Notes: generated by a model not told the origin, from the sequence alone. A stretch of 9,485 bases of DNA from Bacteroidia bacterium (GCA_022402405.1 JAKRSG010000266.1:1-9485); one strand, 5' to 3'; counted from the stretch's first letter, positions 1-6,610 are shown. Translations and numbers: made by a program.

Positions 1-1
1 A

Positions 2-805
2 AACCCTATAACGGTAGGCGATAAAGTAAAATTTGAACTAGAGCCTGGATCCGAAAATGGTGTTATTGACACGTTGTACGATAGAAAAAATCACATCATT
101 AGAAAAGCAAATAACATGAGCAAACAAACTCATATTATTGCCAGTAATCTAGACCAAAGTTTATTGATTATTACACTTGCCTTTCCAAAGACTTCACTTG
201 GGTTTATTGATCGTTTTTTGGTGAGTGCAGAAGCATATCATATTCCTGCTATTTTAGTATTTAACAAAAGCGATTTAATGCAGGGAGAATGGGGTGAGGT
301 GCTAGATGAAACCATCAAACGTTATGAGAAAATTGGATATACCTGCCTCAAAACTTCTACCATCTCTGGCGAAGGAATTCAAGAATTAACTAAACTATTA
401 CAAGATAAAGTATCATTGCTAAGCGGACACTCTGGGGTGGGTAAATCTACCTTACTTAACCATATAGAACCTACGCTAGATTTAAAAACCACAGCCATCT
501 CTAGTTATTCTTTAAAAGGTCAACATACCACTACATTCGCAGAAATGCATCCTTTAAGTTTTGGTGGCTATATCATAGATACGCCTGGTATCAGAGAATT
601 TGGATTGGTGGATTTTGAAGATGCAGAGGTAAGTCATTATTTCAAAGAAATGCAGTCATATATCGGCAATTGTAAATTTAATAACTGCAAACATATAAAC
701 GAACCTGAGTGTGCCATACAAAATGCGGTCAGACAGGGCGAGATTAGCGTGGAAAGGTTTTCTAGTTACCTAAGCATTTTAAGCAAAGAAGATATCTACG
801 AATAA
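2..805 (+). CDS. rsgA: RsgA, small-subunit ribosome biogenesis GTPase (5' end outside window)
   Basis: RsgA is a circularly permuted GTPase that binds the immature 30S subunit and acts late in its assembly. The reading frame is open from base 2, giving 267 visible residues; the family is about 300 residues, so roughly 40 N-terminal residues lie upstream of the window. The first visible stretch is the end of the OB-fold domain (VGDKVKFE, then RKNHIIRKANN). The G motifs follow in permuted order: G4 NKSD, G5-like TSTISGEG, the P-loop GHSGVGKST, the switch segment GQHTTTF and G3 DTPG. The C-terminus carries the zinc-binding pattern C-x4-C-x-H-x5-C (CKFNNCKH...EC). The frame could start at TTG 74, but that would delete clear OB-fold sequence, so I treat the gene as truncated by the window edge. 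The stop is 4 bp before dtd, which suggests co-transcription. Confidence 0.96.
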   Translation, partial: NPITVGDKVKFELEPGSENGVIDTLYDRKNHIIRKANNMSKQTHIIASNLDQSLLIITLAFPKTSLGFIDRFLVSAEAYHIPAILVFNKSDLMQGEWGEVLDETIKRYEKIGYTCLKTSTISGEGIQELTKLLQDKVSLLSGHSGVGKSTLLNHIEPTLDLKTTAISSYSLKGQHTTTFAEMHPLSFGGYIIDTPGIREFGLVDFEDAEVSHYFKEMQSYIGNCKFNNCKHINEPECAIQNAVRQGEISVERFSSYLSILSKEDIYE

Positions 806-809
806 TCAT

Positions 810-1262
810 ATGCGTGCATTTTTACAAAGAGTTTCAGAGTCGCAAGTAAAAGTAGACAATACAGTAATTGGTTCAATCCAAAACGGACTACTTATTTTAG
901 TTGGCATTGAAGCTACAGACGGGATAGAAGATATTCAATGGCTTTCCAATAAAATTTGCCACATGCGCATTTTTAATGATGCTCAAGGCCTCATGAATGT
1001 ATCTGTTAAAGATATAGATGGCGATATTTTAGTGGTGAGCCAATTTACCTTACATGCAGAAACTAAAAAAGGTAACCGACCTTCCTTTATAAACGCTGCT
1101 AAACCCGATATAGCCATTCCAATTTATGAGCAGTTTAAAACCCAATTAGCACAAGATTTAGGAAAACCTATACAATGCGGGCAATTTGGCGCCGATATGA
1201 AGGTTCAGTTAATTAATGATGGTCCGGTTAGTATTTGGATAGATACAAAAAACAAGCAATGA
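810..1262 (+). CDS. dtd: D-aminoacyl-tRNA deacylase
   Basis: Dtd hydrolyses D-amino acids (and glycine) mischarged onto tRNA, protecting translation from non-L residues. It is a cytoplasmic homodimer. The 150-residue length is typical of bacterial Dtd. The N-terminus MRAFLQRV is characteristic. The signature SQFTL is at residues 77-81. The second signature lies near the C-terminus as NDGPVSIWID, with the Gly-Pro pair at 138-139; family members usually have Thr after GPV, and Ser141 here is a conservative change. The GNRPSF segment at 88-93 is also typical. The ATG at 810 is 4 bp after the rsgA stop and has no Shine-Dalgarno sequence. The stop overlaps the next gene's start as ATGA (1259-1262), which suggests translational coupling. 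Confidence 0.96.
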   Translation: MRAFLQRVSESQVKVDNTVIGSIQNGLLILVGIEATDGIEDIQWLSNKICHMRIFNDAQGLMNVSVKDIDGDILVVSQFTLHAETKKGNRPSFINAAKPDIAIPIYEQFKTQLAQDLGKPIQCGQFGADMKVQLINDGPVSIWIDTKNKQ

Positions 1263-1588
1263 GTTTAACAATAGAAGAAGCACAAAAGCAAGTCGACCAA
1301 TGGATTCAAACCATAGGTGTTAGGTATTTTAATGAACTTACTAATACCGCCATTCTTATGGAAGAGGTAGGCGAAGTAGCTCGCATTATGGCCAGAAAAT
1401 ATGGCGAACAATCTTTCAAAAAATCAGATGAAGGTGCTGATTTAGCAGATGAAATGGCTGATGTTCTATGGGTACTAATTTGTTTAGCCAACCAAACTGG
1501 TGTAAATTTAACAGAAGCCTTTGAGCGAAATATGGCTAAAAAAACTAAGCGAGATGCTACTCGCCACATAGAAAACCCTAAGTTATAG
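1259..1588 (+). CDS. MazG-like nucleotide pyrophosphohydrolase
   Basis: This is a 109-residue single-domain all-alpha NTP pyrophosphohydrolase of the MazG/YpjD type, which hydrolyses nucleoside triphosphates to monophosphate and pyrophosphate. The Mg-binding pattern of the superfamily is present: E35-E36-x2-E39 (MEEVGE), followed by E65-x2-D68 (DEMADV). The conserved tail FERNMAKKTKRD also fits. I choose ATG 1259 because it forms an ATGA overlap with the dtd stop; the frame also has a TTG at 1235, inside dtd, which would only add a non-conserved extension. The substrate cannot be read from the sequence: family members act on canonical or damaged nucleotides. The gene ends 11 bp from the 3' end of the convergent SRP RNA, so the two transcripts probably terminate against each other. 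Confidence 0.92.
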   Translation: MSLTIEEAQKQVDQWIQTIGVRYFNELTNTAILMEEVGEVARIMARKYGEQSFKKSDEGADLADEMADVLWVLICLANQTGVNLTEAFERNMAKKTKRDATRHIENPKL

Positions 1589-1592
1589 GCAC

Positions 1593-1606
1593 AAAAAAGG
1601 GCAAGC
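1593..1606 (-). terminator. Intrinsic-type terminator of the SRP RNA
   Basis: On the minus strand the 3' strand of the SRP closing helix (GCTTGCCC) is followed immediately by six T residues (1598-1593). The RNA's own terminal helix plus the U-tract would therefore serve as the release signal. No separate hairpin is seen. The site lies within 5 bp of the stop codon of the convergent pyrophosphohydrolase gene. Confidence 0.55.
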
Positions 1607-1693
1607 TTACTGCATCGCACCGCTACAACCTCACGCCCTTGCTACATTCCTGTCCTGGGGGATTAGAGGGAGCTGATCGTACAGGGCTCACCC
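1599..1693 (-). ncRNA. ffs: Small (4.5S-type) signal recognition particle RNA
   Basis: This is the RNA scaffold of the bacterial SRP; it binds Ffh and targets nascent membrane proteins to FtsY and SecYEG. Read on the minus strand, the apical domain matches the universal SRP core: a GGAA tetraloop (complement of 1647-1650) closed by ACA/UGU, then the symmetric internal loop CAGG (1654-1657) opposite AGCA (1640-1643). E. coli has UCC-GGAA-GGA in the same place, so the closing stem has covaried. CCUC/GAGG continues the helix. The two ends pair fully over 8 bp, GGGUGAGC with GCUUGCCC, counting G-U pairs. About 95 nt is normal for the small type without an Alu domain. It has its own promoter (1699-1729), with the predicted first base at 1693, and six U residues follow the 3' end. 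The family call is firm; the exact ends are inferred from pairing. Confidence 0.92.
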
Positions 1694-1698
1694 AAGCG

Positions 1699-1729
1699 CA
1701 AAAGTAGTTCTTTTAAACTTCAATACAAA
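1699..1729 (-). promoter_or_regulatory. Bacteroidota-type promoter of the SRP RNA gene
   Basis: On the minus strand, TTTG (1729-1726) and TACTTTTG (1706-1699) are separated by exactly 19 bp, matching the Bacteroidota primary-sigma consensus TTTG / TAnnTTTG. The -7 element matches at every defined position. Its last base lies 6 nt before the first paired G of the SRP RNA (1693), the expected distance to a transcription start. This independently supports the RNA's strand and 5' end. Confidence 0.75.
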
Positions 1730-1847
1730 CTTTTTTTAATTATGATTTATAAATGAAAAACTTCGTTCCCTAGTTCCTTGGTGTTTAAAACTATGAATGA
1801 ATATTTCTTTCACTATAATTGCAGTATCTAAAAACAGATAACAAAGT

Positions 1848-3467
1848 ATGAACAACCTAACAACCCAATTACACGAGCGATTAGCAAAAATATACACCGG
1901 AGGTGGTGCCAAGGCAGCTGCCAAGCAAAAAGAAAAAGGAAAAATGCTTGCCCGCGAAAGAGTTGCTTATCTATTGGATGCTGATAAACCGCAGATTGAA
2001 ATTGGAGCTTTGGCTGGATACGAAATGTACGAAGAGCACGGGGGGTGTCCGAGCGGAGGCGTGGTAGTTGTTATGGGATATGTTAGCGGCAGGCAATGTA
2101 TTGTAGTTGCCAACGACGCAACCGTAAAAGCTGGAGCTTGGTTTCCAATAACCGGCAAAAAGAACTTAAGAGCACAAGAAATAAGTATAGAAAATAAATT
2201 GCCAATAATCTATTTAGTGGATAGCGCTGGAGTATATTTACCTATGCAAGATGAGATTTTCCCAGATAAAGAACATTTTGGTAGAATCTTTAGAAATAAC
2301 GCCGTTATGAGTAGCATGGGCATCACCCAAATTGCCGCTGTAATGGGATCTTGCGTGGCTGGTGGCGCTTACCTTCCTATTATGAGCGATGAGGCTATGA
2401 TAGTAGATAAAACTGGATCCATTTTCTTGGCCGGCTCCTATTTAGTTAAAGCAGCCATCGGAGAAGATATAGACAATGAAACTCTTGGTGGTGCTTCCAC
2501 TCATTGCGAAATCAGTGGAGTTACCGATTATAAATTTGAGAACGACGCTGCATGTTTAGATAGGATCAAACGTATATTCGACAAAATTGGCGATTTTGAA
2601 AAAGCTGGTTTTAATAGGGCTGAACCAAAAGAACCTAAAAAATCAATGGACGACGTATATGAAGCTGTGGCTAATTTTACCAAACCTTTTGATGTTATGG
2701 AAATCATCGAAAGACTAGTAGATGAAGATTCATTCGATCCATATAAAGATCTTTATGGCAAAACTATCATATGTGGCTATGCTCGAATTAATGGTTGGGC
2801 AGTTGGTATTGTTGCCAACAATCGTTTGGTAGTTAAAGCCAAGAAACCAAAACAAAGTGCTACAGACAACCCCATGGAAATGCAAATTGGAGGTGTAATC
2901 TATAGTGATAGCGCTGATAAAGCGGCTCACTTTATTATGAATTGCAACCAAAAGAAAATACCTCTAGTATTCTTACAAGACGTAACCGGATTTATGGTTG
3001 GTTCAAGAAGCGAACATGGCGGTATTATTAAAGATGGAGCAAAACTGGTAAATGCGCAAGCAAACTCGGTAGTTCCTAAATTTACTATTATAACCGGTAA
3101 TAGCTACGGTGCTGGCAATTATGCCATGTGCGGTAAGGCATACGATCCACGATTAATTGCGGCTTGGCCAAATGCTAAAATAGCGGTTATGGGGGGTGCT
3201 CAAGCTGCTAAAGTTTTATTGCAAATTGAAGAAGCTAGCCTTAAAGCAAAAGGCGAGGTAATTGATGAAGTAAAACAAAAAGCTCTTTTAGATCAAATTA
3301 CTGAAAGATACGAAAAGCAAACTAGTCCGTACTATGCTGCTGCCCGACTTTGGGTAGATGCCATCATAGACCCAAAAGAAACGCGTACTTGGATTAGCAT
3401 GGGAATTGAAGCCGCCAACCATGCTCCTATCACCAAAGAATTTAGACCTGGGGTGATAAGGGCATAA
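1848..3467 (+). CDS. Acyl-CoA carboxylase, carboxyltransferase (beta) subunit
   Basis: This is a biotin-dependent carboxyltransferase that moves CO2 from carboxybiotin to an acyl-CoA. Its 539 residues match methylcrotonyl-CoA and related beta subunits. It has two crotonase-like halves. The N-half holds GSCVAGGAYLP (167-177) and IFLAGSYLVKAA (192-203). The C-half holds FLQDVTGFMVG (375-385), KDGAKLV (395-401) and GNSYGAGNYAMCGKAY (417-432). The two Gly-rich segments (around 172 and 420) are the usual oxyanion loops. IFLAG...LVKAA..GE followed by LGG..xHC, together with the GNYAMCGKAY loop, resembles methylcrotonyl-CoA rather than propionyl-CoA carboxylase, but I cannot fix the substrate. No biotin carboxylase or biotin-carrier gene is in the window. 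ATG 1848 starts a plausible N-terminus; there is no Shine-Dalgarno sequence. A weak promoter candidate, TATAATTG at 1814-1821, lacks a partner element. Confidence 0.93.
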   Translation: MNNLTTQLHERLAKIYTGGGAKAAAKQKEKGKMLARERVAYLLDADKPQIEIGALAGYEMYEEHGGCPSGGVVVVMGYVSGRQCIVVANDATVKAGAWFPITGKKNLRAQEISIENKLPIIYLVDSAGVYLPMQDEIFPDKEHFGRIFRNNAVMSSMGITQIAAVMGSCVAGGAYLPIMSDEAMIVDKTGSIFLAGSYLVKAAIGEDIDNETLGGASTHCEISGVTDYKFENDAACLDRIKRIFDKIGDFEKAGFNRAEPKEPKKSMDDVYEAVANFTKPFDVMEIIERLVDEDSFDPYKDLYGKTIICGYARINGWAVGIVANNRLVVKAKKPKQSATDNPMEMQIGGVIYSDSADKAAHFIMNCNQKKIPLVFLQDVTGFMVGSRSEHGGIIKDGAKLVNAQANSVVPKFTIITGNSYGAGNYAMCGKAYDPRLIAAWPNAKIAVMGGAQAAKVLLQIEEASLKAKGEVIDEVKQKALLDQITERYEKQTSPYYAAARLWVDAIIDPKETRTWISMGIEAANHAPITKEFRPGVIRA

Positions 3468-3475
3468 GAGAAGGA

Positions 3476-3543
3476 AAATTCGAAATACGAAATTCTAAAT
3501 TCGAAAATGTCGAATATCGAACGCTGCATTTTGAATGTCGAAG
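3476..3543. repeat. Degenerate 7-bp-phased TCGAA repeat block
   Basis: Hexamers related to TTCGAA recur every 7 bp: TTCGAA 3479, TACGAA 3486, TTCTAA 3493, TTCGAA 3500; then, after a 2-bp slip, GTCGAA 3509, ATCGAA 3516, (3523 not matching), TTTGAA 3530 and GTCGAA 3537. The block fills the gap between two convergent genes and does not extend into either. From general familiarity, similar TTCGAAAT-type tracts occur between genes in Bacteroidota; their function is unknown to me. Confidence 0.6.
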
Positions 3544-3545
3544 GA

Positions 3546-3581
3546 ATAAAAACTATAGTCTATGGTCCATGGACTATAGAC
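3546..3581 (-). terminator. Palindrome and T-run, probable terminator of the S9 peptidase gene
   Basis: Bases 3558-3581 form a near-perfect 12-bp-arm palindrome with one G-T pair. An overlapping alternative pairs CTATAGTC (3553-3560) with GACTATAG (3572-3579). On the minus strand this second stem is followed directly by five T residues (complement of 3548-3552), giving an intrinsic terminator 3 nt after the peptidase stop codon. The stem is AT-rich, so its strength is uncertain. In the plus direction there is no T-run, so any effect on carboxylase transcripts would be weaker. Confidence 0.55.
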
Positions 3582-3583
3582 CC

Positions 3584-5509
3584 TTACCTATCAGAAATTA
3601 ACATTCTGCCGCCTAAGTGTTTTGCTAAAAAGCGTTCCATTTCGCGGTAGAATTCTAGTCGGTTTTCTTCGTTGCTAAATCCGTGCCCCTCATTTTCTTT
3701 AACCATATAAAGCACCTTAACACCTCGTTTTTTAAGAGCTTCCACCATTTGGTCACTTTCAGATTTATTTACTCTTGGGTCGTTTGCCCCCTGAGCAATA
3801 AATAATGGTGCCTTTATTTTGTGCACATGAAATACAGGTGAAACCTCACGCAACATCACAGAATCTTTGATGGGATCACCAACCATTTCATACATCATAT
3901 TCATGAAAGGCTTCCAATAAGGTGGAACTGTCTTCATAAATGTAAACATGTTAGAAACGCCCACATAATCTACCCCACAAGCATACAAATCTGGTGTAAA
4001 TGTTAATCCGGCTAATGTTGCATATCCACCGTAACTGGCACCGTAAATGCCAATCTTTTTAGGATTTGCAATGCCTTCTTTTATAAGCCAATTTACACCA
4101 TCAGTTATATCTTGTTGCATGGCCCTACCCCATTGCTTAAAACCAGCTTCCCAAAACGCCCTGCCATATCCAGTAGAACCTCTGAAATTTATTTGTAAAA
4201 CGGCGTATCCTCTGTTGGCCAAAAATTGCACCTCCGGGTTCCAACCCCAATAGTCTCTGTCCCACGGACCACCATGCGGATTTACCACCACAGGTAAATT
4301 ACTAGCAGATTTGCCATAAGGTAAGGTTAGATAACCATGAATTAACAATCCATCAGAAGCTTTAAATGCAATGGGCATACGCTCGCATAACTGACGGTTT
4401 TGCAGCCATGGTGCACGTTCAGAAATTTTGAGAATTGACCTATTTTTAACCTGATACAAATAAGTAGCCCCTAAATTTCTATCGCTTATGGTACGCACAA
4501 TAAATTTATCTTCATTTACGTCATGGTTCAACAAATAAATCTCGGCATCCGTACCCAATTTTTTCTGAATATCAAGGTACATGTGCGCTGTATTCGTATC
4601 TAAAAACACTTGTTCATTTTTGGCAGTATTTACATAAAGCGAAGTGATTTTTTTATGCTTCTCAGAATAACTAAACTGCGAAACATCCACCATTGGATGC
4701 TCAAATAAAACAGCCAATTCTTTCGCTTGTTTCATATCGTAAATCACAATAGCAGCCTTGTCTCTGCCAATATTAGAACTAGCATAAACATACTTATTAT
4801 CAAAAGTGAATATGAGCGGTTGTAAACTTTCTTTAAACGAAGTAGTAAGCACTCTTTTAAACTCCTGAGAAGCATTTTCTCTGTATAAATAGTTTTGGTT
4901 CACCCCGTCTGATTGAATAGCCAAACGCAATTCACCTTTATGGTCACAAATCCACTGAGAAACCGCTCCTGGATTTTTCTGAACCAATTCAATTCTCCCA
5001 TTTTGGCAGTTCAATTTATATACATCAAACAAAGATTTATTTTCTTTATTCAGACCAATCAAAATCTCTTTAGCATCGTTTTTCAACTCATCCACCAATA
5101 TAGAATTTACGCCCTCAAAAGGCGTTAATTCAATCGTTTTGCCTGAACCAATATCTACAGAAAACAAATGAAAATTCTCATCCCCATTTAAATCACGAGA
5201 ATACACAATTCGCTCATCGCCTTTCCAGAAAAAAGAAGAAATGTTTCTGTCTTTTATAAACGTTAACTGACTGGTATCGCCTGAACCAAGAGTGGTTACA
5301 AACAAATTCATACGATTTTGATATGGTTTAGCAAAGGCAATCTGCTTTCCGCTGGGAGACAAAACAAAACTGGAATTCTCTGGATTTCTGAAAAAATCTT
5401 CTACCGGCAATACCTCTGCTTGCATTTCTATAGTCTGAGTACCTTCCCGACATGAAGCCAAAACAAACAACAAAAAACACAATCTAATCCATTCTTTCCC
5501 TATAAACAT
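3584..5509 (-). CDS. S9 (prolyl oligopeptidase) family serine peptidase, lipoprotein
   Basis: This is an exported serine peptidase of the prolyl oligopeptidase, dipeptidyl- or acylaminoacyl-peptidase group, which trims short peptides. From ATG 5509 the product has 641 residues. Residues 1-19 are a lipoprotein signal (KEWIR, hydrophobic LCFLLFVLA) with the lipobox LASC and lipidated Cys20. Residues of about 40-370 look like the beta-propeller (PSGKQIAFAKP, DENFHLFSVD). The alpha/beta-hydrolase domain begins near the HGGPWDRDYWGW segment. The triad is Ser492 in GASYGG, Asp577 in GANDPRV and His609 in EGHGF. The frame continues upstream to TTG 5557, but ATG 5509 gives the normal signal length, is preceded by GGAG, and lies downstream of a possible -7 element, TATTTTTG (complement of 5534-5541), which has no good -33 partner. 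Substrate preference cannot be read. Confidence 0.92.
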   Translation of the reverse strand: MFIGKEWIRLCFLLFVLASCREGTQTIEMQAEVLPVEDFFRNPENSSFVLSPSGKQIAFAKPYQNRMNLFVTTLGSGDTSQLTFIKDRNISSFFWKGDERIVYSRDLNGDENFHLFSVDIGSGKTIELTPFEGVNSILVDELKNDAKEILIGLNKENKSLFDVYKLNCQNGRIELVQKNPGAVSQWICDHKGELRLAIQSDGVNQNYLYRENASQEFKRVLTTSFKESLQPLIFTFDNKYVYASSNIGRDKAAIVIYDMKQAKELAVLFEHPMVDVSQFSYSEKHKKITSLYVNTAKNEQVFLDTNTAHMYLDIQKKLGTDAEIYLLNHDVNEDKFIVRTISDRNLGATYLYQVKNRSILKISERAPWLQNRQLCERMPIAFKASDGLLIHGYLTLPYGKSASNLPVVVNPHGGPWDRDYWGWNPEVQFLANRGYAVLQINFRGSTGYGRAFWEAGFKQWGRAMQQDITDGVNWLIKEGIANPKKIGIYGASYGGYATLAGLTFTPDLYACGVDYVGVSNMFTFMKTVPPYWKPFMNMMYEMVGDPIKDSVMLREVSPVFHVHKIKAPLFIAQGANDPRVNKSESDQMVEALKKRGVKVLYMVKENEGHGFSNEENRLEFYREMERFLAKHLGGRMLISDR

Positions 5510-5573
5510 GCTCCGCTTACTCCAAATTTTATTCAAAAATAGTCGTCTTTTACCCAAAAAAGACTGGCCTATG

Positions 5574-5620
5574 TGATAATTGGCAATCCTCTGGGATAGG
5601 TGGAGCTGCCAGCATTATCA
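5574..5620. repeat. Structured inverted repeat between divergent genes
   Basis: TGATAAT (5574-5580) is complementary to ATTATCA (5614-5620). Just inside, GGCA (5582-5585) pairs with TGCC (5607-5610), and an inner ATCC (5586-5589) pairs with GGAT (5594-5597) around a TCTG loop. The element is about 47 bp and GC-richer than its flanks. It lies upstream of the best promoter candidates on both sides, so it is probably outside both mRNAs. It could be a small RNA gene, a repeat element or an operator. I recognise no named family. Confidence 0.5.
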
Positions 5621-5654
5621 AACAAAAATTTCGTTTGAATTTTGCTTATTTTTA

Positions 5655-5685
5655 TTTGGACTAAATCTAAATAATAATAAATTTG
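5655..5685 (+). promoter_or_regulatory. Bacteroidota-type promoter of the membrane protein gene
   Basis: TTTG (5655-5658) and TAAATTTG (5678-5685) are separated by 19 bp, a full match to TTTG / TAnnTTTG and the same spacing as the SRP RNA promoter in this window. Transcription would begin near 5691, leaving a leader of only about 14 nt before ATG 5705. Confidence 0.7.
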
Positions 5686-5704
5686 TCGGAAAATTACTGC
5701 AAAA

Positions 5705-6559
5705 ATGAAAAAATACGCTTACGGAATAGCTGCGTTTATTTTGGTATTATTGTTCATGCCTATCGGACATACCCTCATGATATTAAACGAAAATATTTTA
5801 GAGCATCAGAAATATCTTGGTGCATTTATCATAGGATTTATAGGATTTATTTCCCTTTACGTGGGAGTTAGGTTCAACCAGAAAAAAGGACTTGCCACGC
5901 TACTTGGTCTATTTGGTGGCATTTTGGTTTGGACAGGCTGGGTAGAATTTTCGTTTGTTTGGATTGCACAAAAATTACAGGTTCAACCCTTGATAGAAAA
6001 TGGTGAAATTGCCACAAAACCTGAGTATTTAGTGATGTTATCATCACTAGGCTTGCTGTTAACTATTCTTAGCTATTTTGTTTTTAGCAAAACTAAGTGC
6101 CAGTTTTTTAATTGGATTCAAACAAACATGTTAAGAATTAAAATAAAACAGAAGCCAGAAACCTATAAAAAGCCACTTTCGTTAACCACATTTATAGAAA
6201 CTATTATGATATTATGGACCTTCTATTTAGTGCTACTATTGGTTTACGATAAAGACATTGCAGGAGATAAACATCCGCTAACATATATGGTGGCATTTGG
6301 CTCTTTGTTTTGGTCGGCCTACTTATTTCTAAACCTCATAAAAATCAATAAATTCGATTATGCCATTAGGTATGCGGTACCAACGGTAATCATCTTTTGG
6401 AACTTTGTAGAAATAATCGGCAGATGGAATTTATTCACAGAAATTTGGGTTCACCCAGAAGATTATTGGCTAGAAAACAGCATAATTCTATTAAGTTTAA
6501 TAGGCTTTATAGGTTATTACATATTCGAAAACTATAAGCTTAAACAAGTACCAAAATAA
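5705..6559 (+). CDS. Integral membrane protein of unknown function, about 8 TM helices
   Basis: I do not recognise this 284-residue protein. By eye there are eight hydrophobic segments, at roughly 5-25, 37-56, 63-88, 107-127, 163-182, 190-212, 222-240 and 256-275. A Lys-rich loop at 143-156 separates two groups of four. The halves share features in the same order: YxxAF at 37-41 and 194-198; an aromatic-rich VE motif at 76-86 (W..WVE....W) and 231-241 (F..FVE....W); and PE at 106-107 and 251-252. Glu81 and Glu236 both sit in or beside predicted helices. This suggests an internally duplicated transporter- or enzyme-like fold, but no function can be assigned. No signal peptidase site is evident; the first helix probably stays as an anchor. 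It has its own promoter, and a 63-bp gap separates it from rpe. Confidence 0.85.
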   Translation: MKKYAYGIAAFILVLLFMPIGHTLMILNENILEHQKYLGAFIIGFIGFISLYVGVRFNQKKGLATLLGLFGGILVWTGWVEFSFVWIAQKLQVQPLIENGEIATKPEYLVMLSSLGLLLTILSYFVFSKTKCQFFNWIQTNMLRIKIKQKPETYKKPLSLTTFIETIMILWTFYLVLLLVYDKDIAGDKHPLTYMVAFGSLFWSAYLFLNLIKINKFDYAIRYAVPTVIIFWNFVEIIGRWNLFTEIWVHPEDYWLENSIILLSLIGFIGYYIFENYKLKQVPK

Positions 6560-6610
6560 AAATACCTTTCGGGCTGAACCAAAAAATCGCTCAACTTTCT
6601 GCCGAATGCT

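Noticed and set aside
74..76. TTG 74 as the rsgA start
   Set aside because: Clear OB-fold sequence in the same frame continues upstream to the window edge.
1235..1258. Upstream TTG start for the pyrophosphohydrolase
   Set aside because: It would add eight non-conserved residues inside dtd. ATG 1259 makes a standard ATGA overlap and gives the family-like N-terminus.
1306..1620. 104-codon minus-strand open frame across the pyrophosphohydrolase gene and part of the SRP RNA
   Set aside because: It is antisense to a clear MazG-like gene with intact catalytic motifs, has no recognisable motif, and overlaps a structured RNA.
3468..3583. CRISPR-like array in the convergent gap
   Set aside because: The units are only 7 bp, degenerate and without spacers, and no cas gene is nearby.
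5510..5557. TTG 5557 as the start of the S9 peptidase
   Set aside because: It would give an unusually long basic N-region before the lipobox. ATG 5509 has a normal 20-residue lipoprotein signal and a GGAG upstream.
5683..5871. 62-codon plus-strand frame overlapping the promoter and start of the membrane protein gene
   Set aside because: It runs through the -7 element and out of frame across the membrane protein, whose hydrophobic pattern is coherent.
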